Source: an uncultured Victivallales bacterium (GTDB lineage: Bacteria; Verrucomicrobiota; Lentisphaeria; Victivallales; UBA1829). From it: a stretch of DNA of 32,418 nt. The position numbers and the translations under genes are program-made. Location of the stretch: assembly GCA_944391115.1 (NCBI GenBank), contig CALXSJ010000031.1, positions 1 to 32,418 on the forward strand, written 5' to 3'. Shown here in pieces: positions 1 to 7,931 of this stretch (position 1 is the stretch's first letter; every line of letters starts with the position of its first letter). The notes beneath the pieces are model-generated. The model had not been told where the DNA came from, did no database searches, and saw only the letters and a program-made list of their open reading frames with translations.

Positions 1-3
1 CAT
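1..3 (-). CDS. rnfG: start codon of the next rnf gene, probably rnfG (rest outside window)
   Basis: An ATG read on the minus strand from base 3 to base 1 overlaps the end of rnfD in what looks like an ATGA stop-start junction; the last base lies outside the window. The same junction type is visible between rnfB and rnfC. A GGAG-type ribosome binding site lies a few bases upstream inside the end of rnfD. The assignment to rnfG, the FMN-binding subunit, rests only on the usual order rnfABCDGE. Confidence 0.4.
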
Positions 4-1088
4 TTGATCTCTCCTCTGCGCGGCTGAAGAATGTTGATCGAGGACGGATGCCAGCCGAACGGACGCTTGTAGCACATCTTGTCAATCAGAGGCACCAGCG
101 CGTTCATAATGAGGATGGCGAAACTCATCCCCTCCGGGAACGAGCCCCAGATGCGGATCACGCAGACGATGACGCCGATCCCGGCGCCGAAGACAATCCC
201 CCCCAGATGGGTCACAGGCGAGGTCACCATGTCGGTCGCCATGAAAAACGCGCCGATCATCACGCCGCCGGTCAGAAGATGGAACAGCGGCCCGGGCGTC
301 AATCCGGGGCTCGCAAGGTTCACGATCCAGACAAACACCGTGATCGTGACAAAAATCGCCAGCGGAATATAGCAGTGAATGACGCGGAGGGCGATCAGCG
401 CGATACCGCCGATCAGAATCGCCAGCGCGGAGGTTTCTCCGAGACTTCCCCCGACATTGCCGAGAAAGGCGTTCCAGAGAAAATCCCAAGAGTTGTAGTA
501 GGCGATTTCAGCGGCATTCCCCGCAACCGCCTTTGCGGCGGCAAGCGGCGTCGCGGACGCAACCGCGTCCACCTTGTCCGCCAGACCGAATACCGCGCCC
601 GGCGCGGGATCCATCCACGTCGTCATCGGCCCCGTGGCGCCGACCAGCATCGCGACGCGGGCGACCGCCGCCGGGTTGAACGGATTCTGTCCCAGGCCGC
701 CGAACACCTGCTTGGCCACCACGATCGCGATGAACGCGCCCGCCAGGCAGAGCCACCAAGGCGTCAGCGGGCTCACATTCAGAGCGAGAATCAGCCCCGT
801 CACCAGCGCGCTGAGATTGGAGAGCGTCGACTTCGTCTTCGCCAGCACGCACCAGAGATACTCGAAGAGCGCGCAGAACGCCATGCAGTAAATCACCACG
901 CGGAGCGCGTGCAGTCCGAAGAACCACACCGACGCCAGAACGGCCGGGATCAGCGTCAGAATCACCAGCAGCATGACCTTGTGCGTGGAATCCTCCGTGC
1001 GGATATGCGGGGAGGAACTCAGAATCAGGGTGCCTTCCGGGGGAAGCCGCACCTTGCCTTCCTCACGTTTCACTTCATTTTCACTCAT
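1..1088 (-). CDS. rnfD: Rnf electron transport complex subunit RnfD (stop at the window edge)
   Basis: RnfD is a polytopic inner-membrane subunit of the ferredoxin:NAD+ oxidoreductase (Rnf) that couples electron transfer to Na+ or H+ transport. Translation from ATG 1088 gives about 362 residues, close to the family's usual 320-360, with many hydrophobic helices. Recognisable motifs are GQNPFNPAA near residues 133-141 and FFMATDMVTSP in the C-terminal half. The motif SATPL, with Thr near 180, fits the conserved site where RnfD/NqrB proteins bind FMN covalently through a threonine. The gene begins 13 bases after the rnfC stop. Its reading frame stays open to base 3, and the first two bases of a likely TGA are visible. 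The start at 1088 is preceded by only a weak GAAG-like site. The identity is secure; the exact 3' end is inferred. Confidence 0.93.
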   Translation of the reverse strand, partial: MSENEVKREEGKVRLPPEGTLILSSSPHIRTEDSTHKVMLLVILTLIPAVLASVWFFGLHALRVVIYCMAFCALFEYLWCVLAKTKSTLSNLSALVTGLILALNVSPLTPWWLCLAGAFIAIVVAKQVFGGLGQNPFNPAAVARVAMLVGATGPMTTWMDPAPGAVFGLADKVDAVASATPLAAAKAVAGNAAEIAYYNSWDFLWNAFLGNVGGSLGETSALAILIGGIALIALRVIHCYIPLAIFVTITVFVWIVNLASPGLTPGPLFHLLTGGVMIGAFFMATDMVTSPVTHLGGIVFGAGIGVIVCVIRIWGSFPEGMSFAILIMNALVPLIDKMCYKRPFGWHPSSINILQPRRGEIK

Positions 1089-1101
1089 TCTTCACACCAT
1101 C

Positions 1102-2436
1102 TTATTTTTTGCGCCTGCGCGCGTTGATTTCCGCTTTGGCCAGCCGGAAATGCTGGACGTTCGGACGTCCCGCGGGACACACATAGGTGCAGATCCCGCA
1201 TTCCAGGCAGCTCATGACATAGTTCTCTTCTGCGAGATCGTAGCGCTCGTTCTCGCAGACCTTGCTCAGCGTGCTCACAAGGAGGCGCATCGGGCAGGCG
1301 TCGACACAGCGTCCGCAGCTCAGGCAGGGTCCCGCCTCGAACTGCCTGACCTCCTCCGGAGCCAGCAGCAGAATGCCCGAAGTGTTCTTCGAGACCGCCA
1401 CCTCCAGCGAGGACTGCGCGAATCCCATCATCGGCCCGCCGAGAATCAGCTTTCCGACCGGGCCTTTGACTCCGCCGGCAAATTCCAGAGCCTTTCCGAC
1501 CGGCGTGCCGAGCCGCAGAACAAAGTTCCCCGGACGCACCAGCGGCGATCCCGTCACGGTGACAAGACGCTCGATCAGGGGATGCCCTTCGGTCACGGCC
1601 TCGCAGATCGCCGCGAGCGTGCCGACGTTCTGCACCACGCATCCGACGTCCATCGGAAGCCCTCCCGCAACCACCTTGCGCCCGGTCAGCGCGTAGATCA
1701 GCTGTTTTTCGCCGCCCTGCGGATAGCGCACGTGCAGCGGGACAATCTCCGCGGAAAATTTTTCCGATACGGCGGAAAGCGCCTCGATCGCTTCGGGCTT
1801 GTTGTTTTCAATCCCGACCAGAATACGCGAAATCTTCAGGATCTTGGCCGCGATTGCCGCGCCCGTGAGCACCTTCTCCGCGGAATCCCGGAGCAGGCGG
1901 TCGTCCGCGGTCAGATACGGTTCGCATTCGGCGGCGTTGACAATCAGCGTGTCGATGATTTTTTCAGGCGGGGGAGAGAGTTTCGCATGTGTCGGGAAGG
2001 CCGCGCCGCCCATGCCGACGATGCCCGCTTCCTGAATCCGTTTTTTCAGTTTTTCCCGGTCGGTGTTTTTCCAGTCCGGATACGGTTCGAGGCACGCGCC
2101 CCACTCGTCTGCGCCGTCGGAGAGAATCTCGATGGCCGGAACCGCCACGCCGTTTGCGCCGGGGATTTCAACGGCATCCCCGATTTTTCCGCTGGTCGGC
2201 GCGTGAAGCGGAACGGAAATAAAGCCGTCCGCCTCGGCAATGCACTGCCCCTTCCTGACCTCATCGCCTTTCTTGACGATCAGTTTCGGCGGCGCACCGA
2301 TGTTCTGATGGATCGGGAGCGTATATTTTTCCAGCAGCGGCGGAACGCGCAGCGGCTCGTTCGCGGAGAGTTCCTTGCCCTCGTTCTCCGGATGAATTCC
2401 GCCCGCGAATTTTTTCGGATGAATGGATGAAATCAT
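1102..2436 (-). CDS. rnfC: Rnf electron transport complex subunit RnfC
   Basis: RnfC is the peripheral NADH-side subunit of Rnf; it carries FMN and two [4Fe-4S] clusters. The 444-residue protein starts with the family's HPxxFxGGIHP-like segment (residues 6-16). Residues 139-151 hold the glycine-rich GMGGAAFPTHAK segment of the NADH/flavin-binding Complex1-51K fold, followed by an SLBB-like region. Two ferredoxin motifs are present: Cys371-x2-Cys374-x2-Cys377-x3-Cys381 and Cys410-x2-Cys413-x2-Cys416-x3-Cys420. There is no long alanine/lysine-rich C-terminal extension of the kind found in E. coli RsxC. The ATG overlaps the rnfB stop as ATGA, which indicates translational coupling. Confidence 0.96.
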   Translation of the reverse strand: MISSIHPKKFAGGIHPENEGKELSANEPLRVPPLLEKYTLPIHQNIGAPPKLIVKKGDEVRKGQCIAEADGFISVPLHAPTSGKIGDAVEIPGANGVAVPAIEILSDGADEWGACLEPYPDWKNTDREKLKKRIQEAGIVGMGGAAFPTHAKLSPPPEKIIDTLIVNAAECEPYLTADDRLLRDSAEKVLTGAAIAAKILKISRILVGIENNKPEAIEALSAVSEKFSAEIVPLHVRYPQGGEKQLIYALTGRKVVAGGLPMDVGCVVQNVGTLAAICEAVTEGHPLIERLVTVTGSPLVRPGNFVLRLGTPVGKALEFAGGVKGPVGKLILGGPMMGFAQSSLEVAVSKNTSGILLLAPEEVRQFEAGPCLSCGRCVDACPMRLLVSTLSKVCENERYDLAEENYVMSCLECGICTYVCPAGRPNVQHFRLAKAEINARRRKK

Positions 2437-3275
2437 GCGGCACCTTCCTTTTCCTTCCCGGCAGCCTGTCCGAGCGCCAGATGGTCTTCCACCGTCTGAA
2501 GCGCGCCCGTGGGACAGCCCGCGCTCTTCACCAGTTCAGCGTCCACCAGCTCCGGTTTGACCGCACGGACCAGGAAGCCCTGCGGATTGAAGACCTCCGG
2601 CGCAGCCTTCACGCACTTGCGGCAGGCAATGCAGGGGATCGAACAGTATTTCTTTTTCTGCGGACCTTTCAAGAGAGAGTTGCAGTAAACATGTCCTTTG
2701 GATTCGGCGGGCACCAGGCGGATCAGCTTGCGCGGGCAGATGTCCACACATTTTCCGCATCCGACGCAGGTCTCCGGATGCACGATTGCAAGACCGTTGC
2801 GGATCTCGATCGCGCCGAACGGACAGCTCCTCGCGCAGGATCCGAGTCCGATGCATCCGAAGCGGCACCCTTTCCCGCCGCCGTGCAGCGAGGCTGCCGC
2901 ACGGCAGTCGTTGAGCCCGTTGTACTGCGCGATCATCTTTGCATGACTGCGGTCGCCGGAACAGTAGACAACGGCGACTTTCCTTTCCTTCGTTCCGGCC
3001 TCCACCCCCATGACAGCGCAGATTTTTGCGACATTTTCCGCGGAGCAGACCGCGCAGAGCGCCGGATCGGCGCCGCTTGTGACAATCGCCTTTGCCAGGT
3101 CGGCGCAGCCCGCGTAACCGCATCCGCCGCAGTTCGCCCCGGGCAGAAGCTCCGCGACCTGCTCGATACGCGGATCGGACGCCACCGCGAATTTCTTTGC
3201 CGTAAACCCGATCAGGACTCCGAGAATCAACCCCACCAGAGCGACCACTCCGACGGCGACAAGCACACTTTCCAT
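2433..3275 (-). CDS. rnfB: Rnf electron transport complex subunit RnfB (ferredoxin-type)
   Basis: RnfB is thought to take electrons from reduced ferredoxin and pass them into the Rnf complex. The 280-residue protein has one N-terminal membrane anchor (residues 3-24) and then the RnfB-specific Fe-S domain with Cys49, Cys52, Cys57 and Cys74. Further ferredoxin motifs follow: CRFGCIGLGSCARSCP, CVGCGKCVDICP, and a last unit CIACRKCVKAAPEVF paired with a remote GCPTGAL. The last unit lacks the usual fourth local cysteine but fits the single-cluster ferredoxin pattern, in which the fourth ligand lies near the C-terminus. A strong AAGGGG ribosome binding site lies 5 bases before the ATG. The long multi-cluster form resembles RnfB of strict anaerobes rather than the shorter E. 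coli RsxB. Confidence 0.96.
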   Translation of the reverse strand: MESVLVAVGVVALVGLILGVLIGFTAKKFAVASDPRIEQVAELLPGANCGGCGYAGCADLAKAIVTSGADPALCAVCSAENVAKICAVMGVEAGTKERKVAVVYCSGDRSHAKMIAQYNGLNDCRAAASLHGGGKGCRFGCIGLGSCARSCPFGAIEIRNGLAIVHPETCVGCGKCVDICPRKLIRLVPAESKGHVYCNSLLKGPQKKKYCSIPCIACRKCVKAAPEVFNPQGFLVRAVKPELVDAELVKSAGCPTGALQTVEDHLALGQAAGKEKEGAA

Positions 3276-3294
3276 AACTTATCCCCTTTTGCGG

Positions 3295-3918
3295 TTATTT
3301 GACCAGTCCGGAGAAACCCATGAACGCCAGCGCGAGAATTCCCGCCGTAATCAGGGCGATCGCCGTTCCCTGGAACATTTTCGGAATCCGCGAAAGCTCC
3401 AGGCGCTCCCGGATGCTGGCAAACAGGATCAGCGCAAGGCCGAACCCGACGCCCGAACAGATACCGTATACCGTTGAAGCGAGAATGGAACGACCGCTCG
3501 CCGCGTTGAGCTCCGCCGCGCCGAGCACGGCGCAGTTGGTCGTGATGAGCGGCAGATAAATGCCGAGCGCGCCGTACAGCGCCGGGCTGAACTTCTGAAG
3601 CAGAATCTCGACGATCTGCACGAGTCCGGCGATCACGACGATGAAGATCAGGATCTTCGTGAACGCCAGATCCAGATCCTGAATCTGGAGCGAACCGATC
3701 CGGATGCTGATCTTCGCGGAAAGCATCAGATGATACAGCACCGCGGTGGCGAAGGACGCGATTCCCATGACGAAAATCACGGCGCCGGCCATGCCGAGCG
3801 CGGTCTTGATTTTTTTGGACACGCCCAGGAACGGGCAGATCCCGAGGATTCTGGATAACACGATGTTGTTCACCAGAACGGCGCCGACTGTAATCAACAG
3901 CCATTCATTGGAAGGCAT
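3295..3918 (-). CDS. rnfA: Rnf electron transport complex subunit RnfA
   Basis: RnfA is an integral membrane subunit homologous to NqrE; with RnfE it forms the symmetric membrane core of Rnf and binds a [2Fe-2S] cluster between the two subunits. The 207-residue protein has six predicted hydrophobic helices and the family motifs VNNIVLSRILGICPFLGVS (residues 16-34) and LPLITTNCAVLG in the middle; their cysteines match the conserved cluster ligands. It ends with AFMGFSGLVK, which is characteristic of RnfA rather than RnfE. The gene is first in the operon, with AGGGAG about 6 bases before the ATG. The order A-B-C-D matches the proteobacterial rnfABCDGE arrangement; many Firmicutes and Bacteroidetes start with rnfC or rnfB. 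Confidence 0.96.
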   Translation of the reverse strand: MPSNEWLLITVGAVLVNNIVLSRILGICPFLGVSKKIKTALGMAGAVIFVMGIASFATAVLYHLMLSAKISIRIGSLQIQDLDLAFTKILIFIVVIAGLVQIVEILLQKFSPALYGALGIYLPLITTNCAVLGAAELNAASGRSILASTVYGICSGVGFGLALILFASIRERLELSRIPKMFQGTAIALITAGILALAFMGFSGLVK

Positions 3919-4289
3919 GACTTTCTCCCTTTTTTATGTTGCAAACAAATACGATACGATTGTTATCTATAAAAATATGCAATATGCGGACCGCCGGAAC
4001 GCCGCATCCGCCGTCATGAGCGGACCATGCGCCGGAATCCGGTAAAATATTCCAGAACAGACTTCATAATTTATAACGTCTTTCCCGGAATGCAAGCATC
4101 TTTTCCACAGGAAAACTGGAAAAACGGCACCCCGGAGGCATGGAGAAGCGATGGGAAAAACATGCGGAACAATGCGCCGGCGCTCCGCGCGGCGCTTTTT
4201 CCGCAAATGCCGCCGGACAGGAACTTGCATTCATTCCTTTCCAGTGTAAATTACCGCAGTTGCAGTCAATTCAGAAGGTGGAGCATCGT
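3919..4289. promoter_or_regulatory. divergent intergenic region between rnfA and the ABC transporter operon
   Basis: This 371-base gap must hold the promoters for two divergent operons. The part next to rnfA (about 3940-3980) is strongly AT-rich within otherwise GC-rich DNA, as expected for a promoter, but no good -35/-10 pair for rnf stands out. On the plus strand the best candidate is TTGCAT (4225-4230), a 16-base spacer and TAAATT (4247-4252), about 38 bases before the ABC ATPase start. A short palindrome CCGGAATCCGG lies near 4032-4042. No convincing gene is seen here. Confidence 0.35.
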
Positions 4290-5792
4290 ATGAGCGCGGA
4301 ATCGCTTCTTGAAATCAGAGGGCTTTCCAAATCCTATTCGGGAGTCAAAGTCCTGAACAACGTTTCGCTGTCCGTCCGGCGCGCCTCCGTCACGGGGCTC
4401 ATCGGTGAAAACGGAGCGGGAAAATCCACCCTCATCAAATGCATCAACGGCGTGACGCGTCCCGACGGAGGCGAAATCCTCTTCGCCGGGGAAACGCTGC
4501 GCCGGACGACAATCGAATCCGCGCTGCGCCGGGGAATCGTGACCATCCCGCAGGAATTCAATCTCGCCAATGAGATGACCGTCCGCGAAAACATCTTTCT
4601 CGGCCATGAACTGAAACACGGAGGCGTCTTTCTGGATCACTCCGCCATGCGGAAACGCACGGCGGAACTGCTGGAACGTCTGGAAAGCCGGATCTCCCCC
4701 GATGCGGAGGTCTCCAACCTGAGCATCGCGGAAAAACAGATTGTCGAAATCGCGCGCGCGCTCAACCGCGCCTGCCGTCTTCTGATTATGGACGAACCGT
4801 CCACGGTCCTGAATCCGCCGGAGGTGGAAAATCTCTTCCGGATCATGCGCGGCATGCGCGACGACGGAATCAGCATCATCTATGTGTCCCATAAGCTCAA
4901 CGAGGTCAAGACCATCTGCGACACGGTCGCCGTTCTGCGCGACGGAGAATTCGTCTGTGAAAAACCGGTGGAAGAACTCACCGCCAAGGACATGGCCAGT
5001 CTGATGGTGGGCCGCGAACTCAGCCGGATTTTTCCGCCGAAACCCGCGCCGCCCGCGGAAGACGCGCCCCCCGCTCTGGAACTGGACGGCGTCACGCTGG
5101 AAAAACTGGTGCATCACGCGTCTTTGAAACTGCACCGCGGTGAGATTCTGGGACTTGCAGGACTGGGAGGATCAGGCCGGACCGAACTGGCCGAAGCAGT
5201 GTACGGCATCCGGAAAACCGTGTCCGGACGGATTCTCGTGAACGGCCGGGAGGTCCGGATCAAATCCCCGGCGCAGGCGGTCGCATCCGGCATTGCATAT
5301 CTGACCGAGGACAGGCAGAGTTCCGGCATCATCCAGTCATTTCCGCTTGCGTGGAACTGTTCCCTGATCTCCCTGCGCAAATACTGTCTCGCCTCATTCA
5401 TCCGGAAAAAAAGGGAAAACGCCGCGGCGGAAGAGTATATCCGCAGGTTTGAAATCAGGACGACCTCCGGCGCGACGCCGATCGGAGAGCTCAGCGGCGG
5501 CAACCAGCAGAAGGGGGCGATTGCCAAAAGCCTGGATCATTCGCCGGAAATTTTCATTTTCGACGAACCCACGCGCGGAATCGACATCAAGTCCAGAGGG
5601 GACATCTATTCCTTCATCGGCGAACTGGCGCGCCGGGGCATGGCGTGCCTCATCATATCGTCCGATCTGGAAGAGGTGATCGGGCTCTGCCGGAAGGTCG
5701 CGGTCATGCGCGAGGGAACGGTCGCGGGCATTCTGGAGGACGAACACGTCAACGAAAAAGAAATCATGTATTTGGCAACAGGTGTAAAATGA
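4290..5792 (+). CDS. sugar-type ABC transporter ATP-binding protein (RbsA/MglA/XylG family)
   Basis: The protein has two fused ATPase domains in about 500 residues, the standard architecture of importers for ribose, galactose, xylose and related compounds. The first domain has the Walker A motif GENGAGKST (residues 39-47) and the Walker B segment LLIMDEPS. The second has a degenerate Walker A, GLGGSGRTEL with Arg in place of Lys, which is normal for this family, and a clean signature LSGGNQQK (401-408) followed by IFDEPTRGID. The start at 4290 is chosen because an AGAAGGTGGAG ribosome binding site lies just upstream; the longer open frame back to 4140 codes for unconserved-looking sequence. 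The stop overlaps the permease start as ATGA. The substrate cannot be read from the sequence, and no periplasmic binding protein gene is adjacent. Confidence 0.92.
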   Translation: MSAESLLEIRGLSKSYSGVKVLNNVSLSVRRASVTGLIGENGAGKSTLIKCINGVTRPDGGEILFAGETLRRTTIESALRRGIVTIPQEFNLANEMTVRENIFLGHELKHGGVFLDHSAMRKRTAELLERLESRISPDAEVSNLSIAEKQIVEIARALNRACRLLIMDEPSTVLNPPEVENLFRIMRGMRDDGISIIYVSHKLNEVKTICDTVAVLRDGEFVCEKPVEELTAKDMASLMVGRELSRIFPPKPAPPAEDAPPALELDGVTLEKLVHHASLKLHRGEILGLAGLGGSGRTELAEAVYGIRKTVSGRILVNGREVRIKSPAQAVASGIAYLTEDRQSSGIIQSFPLAWNCSLISLRKYCLASFIRKKRENAAAEEYIRRFEIRTTSGATPIGELSGGNQQKGAIAKSLDHSPEIFIFDEPTRGIDIKSRGDIYSFIGELARRGMACLIISSDLEEVIGLCRKVAVMREGTVAGILEDEHVNEKEIMYLATGVK

Positions 5793-6763
5793 ATCGGAAT
5801 CAGACAACGCTTCGGCAACAGCGGGCATGGACGGACATTCTCAATGAAAGCAAACCTTTTCTCGCACTTGCGGCGCTGCTGCTCGTATGCATGATTTCCA
5901 ACGAGCATTTCCGGAGTCCGCAGAATCTGATCAACATCACGCGCCAGGTCTCCTACACGGGAATCGTCGCGCTCGGCATGACCTTTGTCATCATCGCCGG
6001 AGGAATTGATCTCTCCATCGGATCGCTTCTCGCGCTTGCGGGAGTTTCCGGCATCATGCTCATGGGAAAAATCGCGGATCCGGCGGCAGCGGTTCTGGCG
6101 GCCTTCGCCGCGACGCTCGCAATCGGAATTCTGGGCGGTGTCGTGAACGGCGCGATCATTACGCTCGGCAAAGTCCCCTCCTTCATCGCGACGCTCGGCA
6201 CGCTCTCCATCTACCGCTCGCTCTCCCTGTACATGGCGGACGCGGGAACGGTCAGCAGCTCCAACGACATGTTCCGCGCGCTCGGCAGCGCGGGGTTTCT
6301 CGGGCTGCCGCTTCCGGCATGGGTCTTCTTCGGCCTGGCGGTCATCTTCGGCGTCATCCTGCGACAGACTTCGCTCGGACGGCATATCTGCGCGACGGGC
6401 GCAAACGCGAAAGCCGCCGAATACGCGGCAATCAAAACCGGCGCGGTCCGTTTCATCACCTATGCGATCGCCGGATTCACGGCGGGAGTTTCCGCCTTTC
6501 TCTTCAGCACGCGCCTGAACTCCATCAGTTCCACGGACGCGGGACTCTCCTATGAACTGGACGCCATCGCCGCCGCGATCATCGGCGGAACCGCCATGAA
6601 CGGAGGACGCGGCTCCATCGCCGGAACCGTCGCCGGCGTATTCATTCTCGGCATCATTTCCAACGCGCTGGACATGTGGGGGGCGCCGGTCAACCTGCAG
6701 GGACTGGTCAAAGGCTCGATCATCATCATCGCCGTTCTGATCCAGCGTCAGAAAAACGCCTGA
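5789..6763 (+). CDS. sugar-type ABC transporter permease (RbsC-like)
   Basis: This is an integral membrane permease of the branched-chain amino acid/ribose type (BPD_transp_2), the partner of the preceding ATPase. The 324-residue product has about eight to ten hydrophobic segments. Family landmarks include GMTFVIIAGGIDLSIGSLLAL in the first third, GxVNGAIITLGKVPSFIATLGT in the middle, and AAIIGGTAMNGGRGSIAGT in the C-terminal half. The start is the ATG overlapping the ATPase stop, which implies translational coupling. Only one permease is present, so the transporter would be a homodimer of this subunit. The cognate solute-binding protein must be encoded elsewhere or has been lost. Confidence 0.92.
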   Translation: MNRNQTTLRQQRAWTDILNESKPFLALAALLLVCMISNEHFRSPQNLINITRQVSYTGIVALGMTFVIIAGGIDLSIGSLLALAGVSGIMLMGKIADPAAAVLAAFAATLAIGILGGVVNGAIITLGKVPSFIATLGTLSIYRSLSLYMADAGTVSSSNDMFRALGSAGFLGLPLPAWVFFGLAVIFGVILRQTSLGRHICATGANAKAAEYAAIKTGAVRFITYAIAGFTAGVSAFLFSTRLNSISSTDAGLSYELDAIAAAIIGGTAMNGGRGSIAGTVAGVFILGIISNALDMWGAPVNLQGLVKGSIIIIAVLIQRQKNA

Positions 6764-6811
6764 CGGGAAAAGGGAACTGTCACAGAAAACATCGAAAAGG
6801 AGGGGCCTTTC

Positions 6812-7276
6812 ATGAAAAAATACGCGAAAGCAGCTTTTCTGCTGGCCGTGCTGGCGGCACTGACGGCGCTGTGCGCCTGTCAGGATTCCGTGAACACGCT
6901 GGAAAACACCGACAAGACCGCCCGGCGGGAATATGTCAACAGCCGGTATTTCTCAACGGATTCCTACTGCCGGGACCGCATCACGATTCTGGGGATCAGC
7001 AAAACCACGACAGACGCGGGGCTGATGAAGCTTCAGGTGCAGATCCGGAGCAACCGCTACGGATTCTGGTCCGAACTCTGGAGCGACATCATGGGAGCGA
7101 ATCCCTATCATATTTCCTACCGCGTGGACTGGCTCGACGCAAAGGGCATGAAAGTCAATACGGCGACAAGCGTCTGGCTTCCTGAAATCCTCATGCCGGG
7201 CGAAGTGAAATTCATTCAGTCCGTCGCACCGAACGCGAACTGCAGGGATTTCTTCATCAGCTTCAAGGAAAACTGA
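6812..7276 (+). CDS. ycfL: YcfL-like (DUF1425) lipoprotein
   Basis: The 154-residue product is a predicted lipoprotein: a basic N-terminus, a hydrophobic stretch and the lipobox LCAC with the lipidated cysteine at residue 23. The mature part contains DUF1425-like features (RYFSTD, LMKLQVQIRSN, YRVDWLDAKGM and a terminal NANCRDFFISF). In E. coli ycfL is directly followed by lpoB, and the same order is seen here, which strongly supports the call. The biochemical role of YcfL is unknown. The ribosome binding site AAGGAGG lies about 9 bases before the ATG and 48 bases separate the gene from the permease, so it could be cotranscribed with the transporter. Confidence 0.75.
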   Translation: MKKYAKAAFLLAVLAALTALCACQDSVNTLENTDKTARREYVNSRYFSTDSYCRDRITILGISKTTTDAGLMKLQVQIRSNRYGFWSELWSDIMGANPYHISYRVDWLDAKGMKVNTATSVWLPEILMPGEVKFIQSVAPNANCRDFFISFKEN

Positions 7277-7301
7277 ATTTCATCAAGGAAAGGGTTGCAG
7301 A

Positions 7302-7913
7302 ATGAAACGCAATATTTTCTTTTCGCTCGCCGGAGCCGCCGCGCTTCTGGGCATGACGGGCTGCGGTTCCGCCCCCGTCAGAATCGACACCGCTTCCAGT
7401 CAGGGAATCACCACGGTTCATCAGATTGATTTCAAGGACTGGCAGATTGCGGCGGAAAAGGGAATCAGCTCCATGCTGGAGTCCGGCGCCATGAAACGGG
7501 CGGACGGACGGAAGACGGTTCTGATGGTCGGCAATGTGAAAAACAGCACGCGCGAGAATGTCAACACGCGCATTCTGACCGACAAGATCCGGCAGGCGGT
7601 TCTGCGCTCCGGGCAGGCGGTCGTCACGACCGCGGTCGGCGCCAAAGGAGCGGAGGAAACCGCCGTGCGCCAGGTCCGTGAACTGGAAAACGACGATCTC
7701 TTCAATCAGTCCACCGTGCAGAAGCGCGGGACGGTGATCGCACCCGACATGAGTCTTTCCGGCGAAATCGTCCAGCAGCAGAGACACTCCGGACGGACGG
7801 AGGAATCCTATTTCTTCATTCACATGGTCTTAACCGATCTCGCCACCGGACTGGCGGTCTGGGAAGACAATGTGGAGATTGCGAAACAGGGAACCAAGTC
7901 CATCTTCGACTGA
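7302..7913 (+). CDS. lpoB: LpoB-like penicillin-binding protein activator lipoprotein
   Basis: LpoB is an outer-membrane lipoprotein that reaches through the peptidoglycan and activates the synthase PBP1b. The 203-residue protein has a lipobox MTGC with the cysteine at residue 21. It then shows the LpoB core: residues in TVLMVGNVKNSTRENVNT and ILTDKIRQAVLRSGQAVV, the segment ELENDDLFNQSTV, DMSLSGEIVQQ, and FFIHMVLTDLATGLAVWED near the C-terminus. The length is close to that of E. coli LpoB. It begins 25 bases after ycfL with AAGGAAAGGG upstream. The proline-rich disordered linker of the enterobacterial protein is not evident, so the spacing between membrane and enzyme may differ. No class A PBP gene lies in the window. 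Confidence 0.85.
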   Translation: MKRNIFFSLAGAAALLGMTGCGSAPVRIDTASSQGITTVHQIDFKDWQIAAEKGISSMLESGAMKRADGRKTVLMVGNVKNSTRENVNTRILTDKIRQAVLRSGQAVVTTAVGAKGAEETAVRQVRELENDDLFNQSTVQKRGTVIAPDMSLSGEIVQQQRHSGRTEESYFFIHMVLTDLATGLAVWEDNVEIAKQGTKSIFD

Positions 7914-7931
7914 CAGGCCGACGGGAGAATC

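Noticed and set aside
2560-2645. Apparent loss of a cluster cysteine in the last ferredoxin motif of RnfB (CVKAAP instead of CxxxCP)
   Set aside because: The pattern CxxCxxC...PEVF with a remote GCPTGAL fits single-cluster ferredoxins, where the fourth ligand is distant and the position after the third cysteine need not be Cys.
4140-4289. 50-residue N-terminal extension of the ABC ATPase from an upstream ATG
   Set aside because: The extension is unlike the family, has no good ribosome binding site, and a strong site precedes the ATG at 4290.
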